Below are positions 15,486 to 24,757 of a stretch of DNA of 40,510 nt, in pieces (the stretch's first letter is position 1; each line of letters begins with the position of its first letter). The DNA is taken from contig CATKAZ010000076.1 in NCBI GenBank assembly GCA_949745795.1, forward strand, positions 1 to 40,510. The letters are read 5' to 3'. Below the pieces are notes generated by a model. It was not told where the DNA came from. It ran no database searches and saw nothing but the letters and a program-made list of their open reading frames with translations. Origin of the DNA: an uncultured Oscillospiraceae bacterium (GTDB lineage Bacteria; Bacillota; Clostridia; Oscillospirales; Ruminococcaceae). Made by a program: the position numbers and the translations under genes.

Positions 15486-16883
15486 ATGGGTAAGGTAAAA
15501 ATTACTGAAACCGTATTGCGTGATGCACATCAGTCTCTTATTGCAACACGTATGACTATGGATGAAATGCTTCCAGTACTACCTCTTATGGATAAGGTTG
15601 GATACCATTCTGTTGAATGCTGGGGTGGTGCTACATTTGATTCATGCCTGAGATTTTTAAATGAAGATCCATGGGAAAGACTTAGAACGCTTAAGAAAAA
15701 TCTTCCAAATACTAAACTTCAAATGCTTTTCCGTGGTCAGAATATGCTCGGATATCGTCATTATGCAGATGATGTTCTGGAATATTTTGTACAGAAATCA
15801 GTAGCAAATGGTATTGATATTATTAGAATATTTGATGCACTGAATGATATCCGAAATCTTGAAACAGCTATTAAGTCTGCAAAAAAAGAAGGCGCACACA
15901 CTCAAGTTGCTATTTCATATACATTAGGTGATGTATTTACAACTGATTATTATGTTAATTATGCAAAGCAGATTGAAGGTTCAGGAGCCGATTCAATTTG
16001 TATTAAGGATATGGCTGCATTGCTTACTCCTTATGAAACAGAAAAACTTGTAAAAGCCCTTAAATCGGCTGTAAAAATTCCGATTCAGCTACATACACAT
16101 TATACATCCGGACTTGCATCAATGTGTTTACTTAAAGGTATTGAAGCTGGGGTAGACGTAATTGATACTGCTATGTCACCGTTGGCACTTGGCACATCCC
16201 ATGCTCCTACTGAATCAATGGTAGCGGCTCTTCAGGGTACCAAATATGATACTGGTTTGGATTTAGTTCTTTTAACAGAAATTAGAGATTATTTCATGAA
16301 ACTTAGAAAGAAATATATTGACAGTGGACTGCTTGATCCCAAAATGCTTGCTGTTGATGCTAATGCTCTTATTTATCAGGTGCCGGGAGGAATGCTTTCT
16401 AATCTTCTTTCACAGCTTAAACAGGCAGGAAAGGAAGATAAATTAGAAGAAGTATTAAAAGAAGTACCTAAAGTAAGAAAAGATGCCGGTTATCCTCCGC
16501 TAGTTACACCATCATCTCAGATAGTAGGTACACAAGCTGTATTTAATGTAATAATGGGCGAGCGTTATAAAATGGTTACAAAAGAATTTAAGGGTGTAGT
16601 AAAAGGAGAATATGGTCGAACTCCTGTACCGATCGATCCTGAATTCAGAAAAAAAATCATTGGCGATGAAACTCCTATAGATTGTCGTCCGGCAGACCTT
16701 CTTGAGCCTGAACTTGACAAGCTCAAAAAAGAATGTGCAGAGTGGACTGAACAGGAAGAAGATGTTCTCAGCTATGCTCAGTTTGGACAAGTTGCTGTTA
16801 AGTTTTTTGAAAATCGTCGAAATGCCAAGTTTGGTATAGATGGTGCTCATTCTGATTCTGAAAAGCAGATTCATCCAGTTTGA
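15486..16883 (+). CDS. Oxaloacetate decarboxylase alpha-subunit-like carboxyltransferase (5S-like)
   Basis: 465 aa from the ATG at 15486, where homologues begin (MGKVKITETVLRDAHQSLIA); TTG 15465 and ATG 15474 are in-frame alternatives, and the best Shine-Dalgarno (AAAGGA, 15445-15450) is far from all three. TIM-barrel HMGL-like domain with the metal site (LRDAH near the start, LHTHYTSG) and the Lys segment CIKDMAALLTP, then the conserved PYC/OADA domain (VPGGMLSNLLSQL, EVPKVRKDAGYPPLVTPSSQ). It ends without a biotinyl domain, which is supplied by the gene before it. It moves a carboxyl group between oxaloacetate/pyruvate and biotin. Confidence 0.92.
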   Translation: MGKVKITETVLRDAHQSLIATRMTMDEMLPVLPLMDKVGYHSVECWGGATFDSCLRFLNEDPWERLRTLKKNLPNTKLQMLFRGQNMLGYRHYADDVLEYFVQKSVANGIDIIRIFDALNDIRNLETAIKSAKKEGAHTQVAISYTLGDVFTTDYYVNYAKQIEGSGADSICIKDMAALLTPYETEKLVKALKSAVKIPIQLHTHYTSGLASMCLLKGIEAGVDVIDTAMSPLALGTSHAPTESMVAALQGTKYDTGLDLVLLTEIRDYFMKLRKKYIDSGLLDPKMLAVDANALIYQVPGGMLSNLLSQLKQAGKEDKLEEVLKEVPKVRKDAGYPPLVTPSSQIVGTQAVFNVIMGERYKMVTKEFKGVVKGEYGRTPVPIDPEFRKKIIGDETPIDCRPADLLEPELDKLKKECAEWTEQEEDVLSYAQFGQVAVKFFENRRNAKFGIDGAHSDSEKQIHPV

Positions 16884-16904
16884 TTTAGTATTATTTGTGT
16901 ATAA

Positions 16905-16932
16905 AAAAGGCGGACGTTTGTTCGCCTTTTAA
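16905..16932 (+). terminator. Terminator of the carboxyltransferase operon
   Basis: Stem AAAAGGCG (16905-16912) / CGCCTTTT (16923-16930), extendable by G-T and A-T pairs, followed by AAATAT. The T tract is short, so some read-through into metA is possible. Confidence 0.6.
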
Positions 16933-16957
16933 ATATATTAGTTTAGGAGGTGTTAAA

Positions 16958-17905
16958 ATGCCTATAAATATACCTCATGAATTGCCAGCCTATAAGAAGC
17001 TGCAAAATGAAAATATTTTTGTAATGTCAAAAGAGCGTGCAGAGCATCAAGATATAAGACCGTTAAAAATTATTATACTAAATATTATGCCAAAAAAGAT
17101 AGAGACTGAAACACAAATTTTAAGATTACTTAGTAATACTCCATTGCAGGTGGACATTGAATTGCTTTATCTTGAATCTCATGTTTCAAAAAATACTCCT
17201 ATTAGTCATCTTAGTAATTTCTATACAACTTTTGAACAGATTAAAAACAATAAATATGATGGAATGATAATTACCGGTGCTCCGGTAGAACAACTTGATT
17301 TTGAACAAGTGGATTATTGGATAGAAATTTCCGAAATAATGGAATGGTCAAAGAAAAATGTTTTTTCTACAATGCATATTTGCTGGGGAGCACAAGCAGG
17401 CCTATATTATCATTTTGGTATTCCTAAATATATACTTCCGAAGAAAATATTTGGAATTTTTCCGCATAAAATTGAGTATCATCAGGCAAAATTATTAAAC
17501 GGATTTGATGATGAGTTTATGGTGCCACATTCTAGGTATACTACTATTAAAAAAGAAGATATTGAAAAAATAGATAGTCTTCAAATTTTGGCATCTTCCG
17601 AACTTGCCGGAGTACATATTATTGCAAATAAAAACGGCAGACAATATTTTATTATGGGACATGCTGAATATGATCGTGAAACATTGTCTGAAGAGTATTT
17701 TCGTGATAAGGAAAAAGGGCTGGAAACAGCACTGCCATATAATTATTTTACAGGTAATAATCCTGATAATACTCCGACATTAAGTTGGAAATGTCATGCA
17801 AATTTGATGTTTTCCAATTGGTTAAATTATTGTATTTACCAGTCTACACCATATGATATTACTGAGCTTGATCTATTAAATTGGGAATGGGAACCGGGAC
17901 TTTAG
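16958..17905 (+). CDS. metA: Homoserine O-acetyltransferase of the MetA family
   Basis: 315 aa from ATG 16958 with a GGAGG site; an earlier in-frame start would run through the terminator hairpin. MetA/HTS family: [20 protein letters not shown] near the N-terminus, [17 protein letters not shown] with nucleophile Cys142, and [17 protein letters not shown] with the catalytic Glu/His region. Residue 111 in [13 protein letters not shown] is Glu. In this family Glu at 111 goes with acetyl-CoA and Gly with succinyl-CoA (established for Bacillus cereus versus E. coli), so O-acetylation of homoserine for methionine synthesis is predicted despite the usual 'succinyltransferase' label. Single gene; no SAM riboswitch is visible in the short leader. 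Confidence 0.93.
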   Translation: MPINIPHELPAYKKLQNENIFVMSKERAEHQDIRPLKIIILNIMPKKIETETQILRLLSNTPLQVDIELLYLESHVSKNTPISHLSNFYTTFEQIKNNKYDGMIITGAPVEQLDFEQVDYWIEISEIMEWSKKNVFSTMHICWGAQAGLYYHFGIPKYILPKKIFGIFPHKIEYHQAKLLNGFDDEFMVPHSRYTTIKKEDIEKIDSLQILASSELAGVHIIANKNGRQYFIMGHAEYDRETLSEEYFRDKEKGLETALPYNYFTGNNPDNTPTLSWKCHANLMFSNWLNYCIYQSTPYDITELDLLNWEWEPGL

Positions 17906-17918
17906 TCATTAGTAAATA

Positions 17919-17957
17919 AAAAGCTGTTGATGAAAATTATCATCAACAGCTTTTTTT
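17919..17957. terminator. Strong bidirectional terminator between metA and the xylanase gene
   Basis: 15-bp perfect stem AAAAGCTGTTGATGA (17919-17933) / TCATCAACAGCTTTT (17940-17954), 6-nt loop, T run on the right and A run on the left. It serves metA on the plus strand and the convergent GH10 gene on the minus strand. Confidence 0.9.
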
Positions 17958-17973
17958 AAAAGTTTATTAGATC

Positions 17974-19809
17974 TTATAAGTCTATAATTATGCGTTTTAA
18001 TATAATCCAATCAAATACATTAACTTTATTATCAGAATTCATATCAGCTAAGGAATATTGCAATTCATCAAGCGAATACATTTTAAGGAGATATTTTTGT
18101 AATAAAACTAAGTCAGAAATTGTCAGTAGATTATCCTTATCAATGTCACCCTTACGGTATTCAGGTGATGGTGTAGTAGGATTTGGAATTTCATGACCTT
18201 CTATAATTGAATAATAAGCGGGTTTAGCAGAGAAATCCTCATTAAATAATAATGGACATTTGTTTGCGCGCCAACTTTTATCGTCAGTTGTTCCCCAAAA
18301 TACAACGGCAGATATACTATCAGCATATTCTTCGCATGCATCCATAATTTCATTATATATTTGAGCTTGCTTTTTAAAACCTGATTCTGTTAAATCAGTA
18401 GTTGTTATATCAAGTTCAGTTACCTGAATATCAAGACCTGTATCTACAAACGCTTTTAAAGCCTTTTTATATGCTGAAGCCGAGGGAAAATCAACATCAA
18501 GATGAGACTGCATACCAATACCGTCAATAAGATCTTTTTCTTTTAGTTCATTTGCCATGTTAACTATTGCTGTAGTTTTGTCAGGCATATATTCATTAAA
18601 GTCATTATAATATAGTTTACAACCATCCGGAGCATATTTTCTTGCAAATTCAAAGGCGGGTTCAATAAATGAATTGTCTCCGAAAATCTTTACCCAAGCC
18701 GAATAATTAGGATTTTCGGATTGTCCTCCGCCTGTTCTTGGGGAACCATTGTCTAACCAAGCTTCATTTACAACGTCCCAAGCATAAAAATCAACAGTTG
18801 GATATTCCGTTTCCAGAGCAGCAAATACATTTTTTATATAGTTTTCCATACGTTGAAGCATAATTTCTTTAGAAACCCAGTTTCCGCTGTCAGAAAATCC
18901 TTCTTTAAAGAACCAGTCCGGAGTTTGACTGTGCCATACAAGCACATGACCTCTTACAGAAATATTATTATCTCTGCAAAAATCCAGAATTTCTTTGGCA
19001 CTGGAAATATCTACAATAGGATTAGTTTCGCTTCCGGAAGCAATTGTTGCCGCATGATCAAGAATAGATTCAGGTTTAAGTTCATTGCCCGGAGTAAGGC
19101 TGTTATAATGTTTTTTAATTAGATCTTGAGCAGATTTAGGTGCAAGTTCCGAAGTGGTAACGGCGCCTCCTATTTTAAAATATGAAGAGTAAATATCTTT
19201 TAAGGATGGAATATTTTGTTGAATTTCATGAACCGGAGCAGTTTTTATTTCAAAATCATCAAGGTATATATTGGCAGTGTCATTACATTCAAAATATAAA
19301 TATGCATTTGTTACATTTTTAGGAATAATAAATTTACCATTAGACATATCAATCCAGTTGCCTTCTGATACAGCAGATAGTACGTCTATATAATGTCTAT
19401 TTCCAGATGAATCAGTATAATCCAGTTTTAAACTAATATTATTATACCATTGTGCTTTTGCTTTTGCACTGACTATATATTCAACTCCTGGTTCTAGAAT
19501 ATTGTCAAGAGAAATCCAGGGCCCGTGCCATCCTTTTTCTCTGTTACTGCATTCCAAACAGCTTGTACCGCTAAATGAATCATTATTTACAATTTTCAAT
19601 ACTTCAACACCTCCTCTTCCGGTAAAATCGTTTTTACCGTCTTCAAAACCGGTTGAGTAAACAACAGACGATGAAGATTCTTCAGCATCTACTGTAAAAA
19701 ATGATGTGGATTCAGAATTTTGGTTTGATGCATATGAGACCGAAAGTACCGAGCATAGTAAAGCAGGACTCATAAATCCAGCAAAAATTTTTTTATATAT
19801 TTTATTCAT
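17974..19809 (-). CDS. Cellulosomal endo-1,4-beta-xylanase: signal peptide-CBM22-GH10-dockerin
   Basis: 611 aa from ATG 19809 (TGGAGG site). Signal peptide MNKIYKKIFAGFMSPALLCS to about residue 30; a Ser/Glu-rich stretch; CBM22-like xylan-binding module ~45-190 (STGFEDGKNDFTGRGGVEVL, GWHGPWISLD); GH10 catalytic barrel ~200-545 with VRGHVLVWHSQTPDWFF, acid/base Glu349 in WDVVNEAW, nucleophile Glu465 in VTELDIT, and WGTTDDKSW; then a C-terminal dockerin with two Ca loops (GDIDKDNLLTISD and DMNSDNKVNVFD, both with Asn where Gly is usual). It hydrolyses xylan as part of a cellulosome outside the cell. It has its own promoter and shares a terminator with metA, so it is monocistronic. Dockerin recognition residues differ from those of the GH9 protein. 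Confidence 0.96.
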   Translation of the reverse strand: MNKIYKKIFAGFMSPALLCSVLSVSYASNQNSESTSFFTVDAEESSSSVVYSTGFEDGKNDFTGRGGVEVLKIVNNDSFSGTSCLECSNREKGWHGPWISLDNILEPGVEYIVSAKAKAQWYNNISLKLDYTDSSGNRHYIDVLSAVSEGNWIDMSNGKFIIPKNVTNAYLYFECNDTANIYLDDFEIKTAPVHEIQQNIPSLKDIYSSYFKIGGAVTTSELAPKSAQDLIKKHYNSLTPGNELKPESILDHAATIASGSETNPIVDISSAKEILDFCRDNNISVRGHVLVWHSQTPDWFFKEGFSDSGNWVSKEIMLQRMENYIKNVFAALETEYPTVDFYAWDVVNEAWLDNGSPRTGGGQSENPNYSAWVKIFGDNSFIEPAFEFARKYAPDGCKLYYNDFNEYMPDKTTAIVNMANELKEKDLIDGIGMQSHLDVDFPSASAYKKALKAFVDTGLDIQVTELDITTTDLTESGFKKQAQIYNEIMDACEEYADSISAVVFWGTTDDKSWRANKCPLLFNEDFSAKPAYYSIIEGHEIPNPTTPSPEYRKGDIDKDNLLTISDLVLLQKYLLKMYSLDELQYSLADMNSDNKVNVFDWIILKRIIIDL

Positions 19810-19841
19810 AAAAACCTCCATTTTTTAGACTTATTAACTAT

Positions 19842-19870
19842 ATTTTATCACATAAAGTTAAAAATGTCAA
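19842..19870 (-). promoter_or_regulatory. Promoter of the xylanase gene (minus strand)
   Basis: Minus-strand TTGACA (19865-19870), 17-bp spacer, TAAAAT (19842-19847) preceded by TGA. It lies about 33 bp upstream of the start codon. Confidence 0.65.
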
Positions 19871-19912
19871 TTACTTTGTATAATTTTAATAAATTTTTTA
19901 TTATACTATTAT

Positions 19913-22417
19913 TTATATAAGATTTTTTAACAATTTCATATATATTTTCTTAAATATACTTAAATTACTATATATTTTTTTAGCTGTTCTTAAACTTAAT
20001 TCTAAAATGTAGTTTGCCTCTTCATCTTCAATTGGTTCCATACTCCATTTGGCTTTTAGAGCAATATGGGTCGCACTTAAAAATTCATCAGCATCAAATA
20101 TATTTTCAGTTTCTTGTTGTGCATATAATGCAAAATCTATATACTGCATATTACTATTTGTTATACCTTTAAATTCAAGTAATTTAATTATATAATCATA
20201 TGCGATCAAAGATTTTTTTCTATTATTTAAATGTGTAAGCATGTCATTTCTTTTATTTACTATTACAAAATGTTTGATTAATATAAATACTATAATCATT
20301 ATAACAGAAGTAAATAAAATAATTTTAACTAATGAACTAAAGGTGACTGCCGAGTATACTTCCTGGTTATTATTAACTTCGTTTGAACTAGTTTCATTAG
20401 GGGTTAATTTTTGTTCTTCAGAAGAGGATAAATGAGTATTTTCAGATAAATCAGTTTTTGATGGAGTAGATGATACAGAAGTAATTATTGTTTCAGATGT
20501 GGAAGTAGTACTTTGCGTAATAGAATGAGTTGTATTTGTATTGTTTTCAAAGGCTGCGGCTGCGGAGGGTGTGAATTCATATGGAACCCAGCCTAAATTG
20601 TCAATATATATTTCAGCCCAAGCATGAGCTCGACTATCTTTAATATCTACTTTATAAGTATTTTTTTCAGTAAAATTTTCTTCATTAAAATCATCTGATA
20701 AAAGAACATATCCTTCTGCATATCTAGCTGGAATTCCTGCCATTCTGGCTAATATTACACCTGATGTAGCGAAATGAACACAATATCCTTTATGATTTTG
20801 GGTTAAAAAATAATATACAAAATCTTCTGAATTAGGTGTTTTACCGGGTGAAAGACTATATTCTGCATTATCAGACAATATTTTTTTTATTGAATTCAGT
20901 TTTTGATATATATTTTCATTTAAAATATCCGAATTAACAATAAATTTTTCATATAAGTATTTCATATCGTTGGTATCGGGTATAGAGCAGTAGTTTTCAT
21001 ATACAAAGTCAGTATATTGCTTAAATGAATAATTACTGTTATAATTATTATCATTTATCATTTCATAAAAGTTATTTTCGTTAAATTGATCAGTACTTAC
21101 CTTAAATGAATATTCTTTAAAATTCTCAAGTTTGGTAATCGTGTCGTTTATATATGTTATCTCACCATTTGGTATAGAAATATAAGGTATATAATTGTAT
21201 TTTTCATTGTTGTATTTTGATTTAATTTTCATATCAACAAGATCTGTAGGATATTTGGAGATATAATAGTCAGTTAACATATCTTGTGGAAATGTTTCGT
21301 TTTTATAAAAATTTGAAAACATATCGTTATAAGATTGATATAATGAATTAGAAAAATCAATCCACTTATTATTTTGATATTCAGTACCTGTATAACCTTT
21401 AAGATATACATTATCATGAATTTTCAGGTTAGTTTCTATAATAAGGTCTGTTGTTTCACTAAAGGAAACAGAGTTTAAATTGCCAAGTTTATGATTATAG
21501 ATTTTTGAATTTCCTATACCTAATGAAGCTGAAAAACGTTCTAAGCTAGTTCCTAGGTCTTCAAATGAAAATTCACTTGCCGCATTTTTTATGTTTGAGC
21601 GTACTTGATTTATTTTATCAGACCGAGAATATCCTGAAAAATCTGATATGATTTTTATAAAAGAGAAAATTATACAGCATATGATAACTATTAACAGTCC
21701 GGATATACCTGCTGTACGAAATTTTATTTCCGGTTTTGCAAAAAATATATTGTTTTTTCTAAGAAATCCTGAAGTTTTTTTTCCTGAATACTGATAATAA
21801 CCGGAATACTGAATAGTAATCAAACATGTCCAATAAATCAATAGCATTAAAATCGGCAGCATATCAGGAATTTTACCAAAATATAAACCACATTCAATAA
21901 ATGGAAAAGTCCCTAAAAACCCAATAAAAAAATTAGGATGTACTAATGTTATATAACAAATAAGAAATACAAGAATAAAAACAGTAAAAGCTATAAATAA
22001 TTCAGCATCATTTTTATTATTTATAGTTTGTATTTTGAAATATTCTTTTTTTTCAGGATGTATTGAAGTATAAGTTTGATTAAAAACTATTTTAAAACCT
22101 GCAATAAAATATGTCCATTTTTTATATAGTAAAAAGATATAAAATAATAGTATAGGAAATAATAATATTTTAAATTTTTTTGGCAATGTAAATAAAATTG
22201 AAAAAATTATAAAGAAAAAAATTGAGTAAAATTTTATTGAATTTGTATTTATATTTATATTAAACATTGAAATATAAGAAAAGACAGTACCCCATATTCC
22301 CAAAAAAGCTATTAGCATCAGAGGAATAATATTAAAGAATTTTACACTTTTTGGTACTGACAGATTCATACAGTCAATAATTCTAATACCATTATAAGTG
22401 TTAGTATTATGTTTCAT
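19913..22417 (-). CDS. Transglutaminase-like membrane protein (TgpA-type)
   Basis: 834 aa from the ATG at 22417 (AAGGG site 8 nt upstream, 4 bp after the DUF58 stop); an ATG six codons earlier lacks a site. About seven N-terminal membrane helices in the first ~240 residues, a large external region, a transglutaminase core, a Ser/Thr-rich linker (~residues 630-685) and one C-terminal helix (IILFTSVIMIIVFILI) with a cytoplasmic DUF4129-like tail. Catalytic residues: Cys546 in GYCVHFATSG, His598 in RAHAWAEIY, and Glu614 (WVPYEFTPS) where Asp is common. Third gene of a MoxR-DUF58-TgpA operon, a widespread set of unknown physiological role, thought to modify or cross-link surface proteins. Confidence 0.88.
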   Translation of the reverse strand: MKHNTNTYNGIRIIDCMNLSVPKSVKFFNIIPLMLIAFLGIWGTVFSYISMFNININTNSIKFYSIFFFIIFSILFTLPKKFKILLFPILLFYIFLLYKKWTYFIAGFKIVFNQTYTSIHPEKKEYFKIQTINNKNDAELFIAFTVFILVFLICYITLVHPNFFIGFLGTFPFIECGLYFGKIPDMLPILMLLIYWTCLITIQYSGYYQYSGKKTSGFLRKNNIFFAKPEIKFRTAGISGLLIVIICCIIFSFIKIISDFSGYSRSDKINQVRSNIKNAASEFSFEDLGTSLERFSASLGIGNSKIYNHKLGNLNSVSFSETTDLIIETNLKIHDNVYLKGYTGTEYQNNKWIDFSNSLYQSYNDMFSNFYKNETFPQDMLTDYYISKYPTDLVDMKIKSKYNNEKYNYIPYISIPNGEITYINDTITKLENFKEYSFKVSTDQFNENNFYEMINDNNYNSNYSFKQYTDFVYENYCSIPDTNDMKYLYEKFIVNSDILNENIYQKLNSIKKILSDNAEYSLSPGKTPNSEDFVYYFLTQNHKGYCVHFATSGVILARMAGIPARYAEGYVLLSDDFNEENFTEKNTYKVDIKDSRAHAWAEIYIDNLGWVPYEFTPSAAAAFENNTNTTHSITQSTTSTSETIITSVSSTPSKTDLSENTHLSSSEEQKLTPNETSSNEVNNNQEVYSAVTFSSLVKIILFTSVIMIIVFILIKHFVIVNKRNDMLTHLNNRKKSLIAYDYIIKLLEFKGITNSNMQYIDFALYAQQETENIFDADEFLSATHIALKAKWSMEPIEDEEANYILELSLRTAKKIYSNLSIFKKIYMKLLKNLI

Positions 22418-22421
22418 AAAT

Positions 22422-23603
22422 TCATCCCTTGTCATTTAGAATTTTTTCAATATTTTCATTGAATTTTCCAGCAGGAATTTCAGCTATTGTCAAATTCTCC
22501 AAATATTTAAATTTACTTTTTGAAAAGGTATCACTAACAAATATTAAAGACTTTTCGGTTGAATAGTTATTATCAAATAATTTTATAATATTATAATTAT
22601 TTTCATATTTATTTGTAATAAAAAATAATTCTGATTTATTTATGCATGCTTTGCCAATGTCATTTATTATCGAATAATTGTAATCGACAATAAAATTGTT
22701 CATAAGTAAAATTGTTATTTCTATAAGAGTATCAATATCAGAAATGTTAATAAATTCAATTTCTTGGGATTGGGGATTAAAATAACAGATTTCAAATGTT
22801 ATTTGATTTTTTATCATTTGAGCTGAAATATTATAAAAAAGTTCTATAGCAGTATCTATAGAGTAAATAGAGTTTATTTTAATCAGGTCAAGAACGACAA
22901 TAATAGAAGAGTTTACAGGTTGACTGTAATATTTTGTGATAAACTTGTTACGTTTAAAACTGAGATTCCAGTGAATTCTGTTAATTTTATCGCCTGGAAT
23001 ATAGCTTTTCAATTCAAATATTTCTGAAGGATCATCACCACTTTTTATTTTTGAATAAATATCATTATTGTCGTCATTAAGTACTTTTGAGATATGAGAT
23101 ATATTGTCAAAATCAATATTTGGCAATATATAAATATCTGTATTTATATTTGGTTTTATTTTGCATGAAAATAATTTAATAAAATCATAAATTTTTACTG
23201 ATTGAATTTTTATATTTAAAATTCCGCAATAATCTGATGAAAGATAAAAATTAAGTTTTTCTTCAGTAAGCGGATGAATAGGAACATAAATATCCATATA
23301 ATTTTTGATACCGGATAATTTATTTTTGTATTCAATTTTTATAAGACTATTCGAAAAAGGAAAAATAGTCTTATTTTTTATTGACAAAGTAAATTTACAT
23401 TTTTCATTTTTTACTGATGTAGGGGACGCAGCAGAAATATCAAATTTTATTTTAAACTTTGCAATAAGTATTATAATTCCAAGCAATACCGGAAGTGATA
23501 TAATAAAAATCATTAAGTATAATGATAAGTCTCCGATATATAGAAAATAAAATAAAATCGATATAATAATTAATATAAAATAAAATATTTTGGTAATAAT
23601 CAT
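22422..23603 (-). CDS. DUF58 domain membrane-anchored protein
   Basis: 393 aa. Two N-terminal hydrophobic segments (IFYFILIIISILFYFLYIG and LYLMIFIISLPVLLGIIILI), then a beta-rich part, and the DUF58 core: GDDPSEIFELKSYIPGDKIN, IHWNLSFKRNKFITKYY, then VVLDL, which starts a vWA-like Rossmann fold. The 'Y.PGD..N.IHW..SFK...' pattern is diagnostic. The vWA metal motif (DxSxS) reads DLIKI, so metal binding is doubtful. It sits between the MoxR ATPase (8 bp) and the transglutaminase gene (4 bp), and these three usually act together. Confidence 0.88.
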   Translation of the reverse strand: MIITKIFYFILIIISILFYFLYIGDLSLYLMIFIISLPVLLGIIILIAKFKIKFDISAASPTSVKNEKCKFTLSIKNKTIFPFSNSLIKIEYKNKLSGIKNYMDIYVPIHPLTEEKLNFYLSSDYCGILNIKIQSVKIYDFIKLFSCKIKPNINTDIYILPNIDFDNISHISKVLNDDNNDIYSKIKSGDDPSEIFELKSYIPGDKINRIHWNLSFKRNKFITKYYSQPVNSSIIVVLDLIKINSIYSIDTAIELFYNISAQMIKNQITFEICYFNPQSQEIEFINISDIDTLIEITILLMNNFIVDYNYSIINDIGKACINKSELFFITNKYENNYNIIKLFDNNYSTEKSLIFVSDTFSKSKFKYLENLTIAEIPAGKFNENIEKILNDKG

Positions 23604-23611
23604 AACAATAA

Positions 23612-24577
23612 TTAACCTTTTATCTTAACTTTGGGTATAGGAACATTTTTAAGAATTTCATTTAATAAATCACTAACTGATAAACCATTTAATTTTGCCT
23701 TATGTTCTAATATAAGACGGTGTTCGGCAACATCTTTAAAAATATACGAAATATCATCTGGTATTACATAATTTCTACCGGACATTAATGCAACAGATTT
23801 TGCCATTGCTGTTAAGCTAATCACCCCTCTTGGACTGAGTCCTAATTTTATCATAGGATGTTTTCTTGTTGCATCTGCCAGACAAACAATATATGTATAT
23901 ATACTGTCATCGACATATATTTGTTCTGCGATTCTTTGAAAAATAACAATGTCATCTGCTGAAACAACCGGTTTAATTCTATTTAGTGAATCAGTATTTT
24001 TGTTTTTTAATATATTAATCTCATCTTTTATATCTGGGTATCCCATACTTAGTTTTATAGTAAAACGATCCAACTGAGATTCAGGTAGCATTTGAGTTCC
24101 TATTGAACCTATTGGATTTTGAGTTGCAATGACAATATAAGGTTTTGGAAGGTTAAAACTTTTACCTTCAATAGTAATACATCGTTCTTCCATAATTTCC
24201 AATAATGCCGACTGTGTTTTGCTGGAAGTTCTGTTTATTTCATCAGCAAGAAATAAATTACATATAGCTGAACCATGCTTATATTCAAATTTATTGTTGC
24301 CGGGATTATATACAGAGAAGCCTATAATGTCTGTAGGAAGAACATCCGGTGTAAATTGTATTCTTTTATAATCCAGTGAAAGAGCTTTTGAAAATGCAAG
24401 AGCCATAGTAGTTTTTCCAACGCCGGGCATATCTTCAATGAGAATATGACCTCTGGAAATAATCGCCATTAAAACTTTGGCAATAATGTCATTTTTACCA
24501 ATTATTGCTTTATTTACCTCATAAAAAATTTTATTGATTTTTTCAGAAACAGCTGTTAAATTTGTATTAATATTCAT
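23612..24577 (-). CDS. MoxR family AAA+ ATPase
   Basis: 321 aa from ATG 24577 (AAGGA site 8 nt upstream); ATG 24595 sits ahead of that site and is not favoured. Walker A EDMPGVGKTTMALAF, Walker B LFLADEINRTSSKTQSALLE, then IATQNPIGSIGTQMLPESQL, the MoxR sensor region, and the lid with GLSPRGVISLTAMAKS. A chaperone-like ATPase thought to activate vWA/DUF58 partners. First gene of the MoxR-DUF58-TgpA operon, with a near-consensus promoter just upstream. Confidence 0.95.
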   Translation of the reverse strand: MNINTNLTAVSEKINKIFYEVNKAIIGKNDIIAKVLMAIISRGHILIEDMPGVGKTTMALAFSKALSLDYKRIQFTPDVLPTDIIGFSVYNPGNNKFEYKHGSAICNLFLADEINRTSSKTQSALLEIMEERCITIEGKSFNLPKPYIVIATQNPIGSIGTQMLPESQLDRFTIKLSMGYPDIKDEINILKNKNTDSLNRIKPVVSADDIVIFQRIAEQIYVDDSIYTYIVCLADATRKHPMIKLGLSPRGVISLTAMAKSVALMSGRNYVIPDDISYIFKDVAEHRLILEHKAKLNGLSVSDLLNEILKNVPIPKVKIKG

Positions 24578-24608
24578 CTTTGTTTTCCTTTCCATATAGA
24601 CATAAAAT

Positions 24609-24637
24609 ATTATAGCATTTTTCTATAATAAATACAA
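24609..24637 (-). promoter_or_regulatory. Promoter of the MoxR operon (minus strand)
   Basis: Minus-strand TTGTAT (24632-24637), 17-bp spacer, TATAAT (24609-24614), about 30 bp before the start codon. The rest of the 24638-24757 gap is plain A/T-rich sequence in which nothing further was recognised. Confidence 0.65.
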
Positions 24638-24757
24638 TTATTTTTTTATTATTTTTTGATAATTTTCTATTGAGTATAAAAATAAACAGAATATTATTAA
24701 AAATGAAATTGTATTTTACATATTTTTTATAATTTGTGCCAAAAATTTTAAACTTCA

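Noticed and set aside
16512-16874. 120-codon minus-strand frame within the OadA-like gene
   Set aside because: Antisense shadow of a conserved domain with no start signal.
16884-16957. SAM riboswitch or T-box upstream of metA
   Set aside because: Only about 74 bp of leader with one simple hairpin ending the previous operon; no room for and no motif of either element.
24638-24757. Possible small RNA or short gene in the moxR-ppa gap
   Set aside because: Sequence is uniformly A/T-rich with no stable hairpin, ribosome site or coding bias beyond the two promoters already listed.
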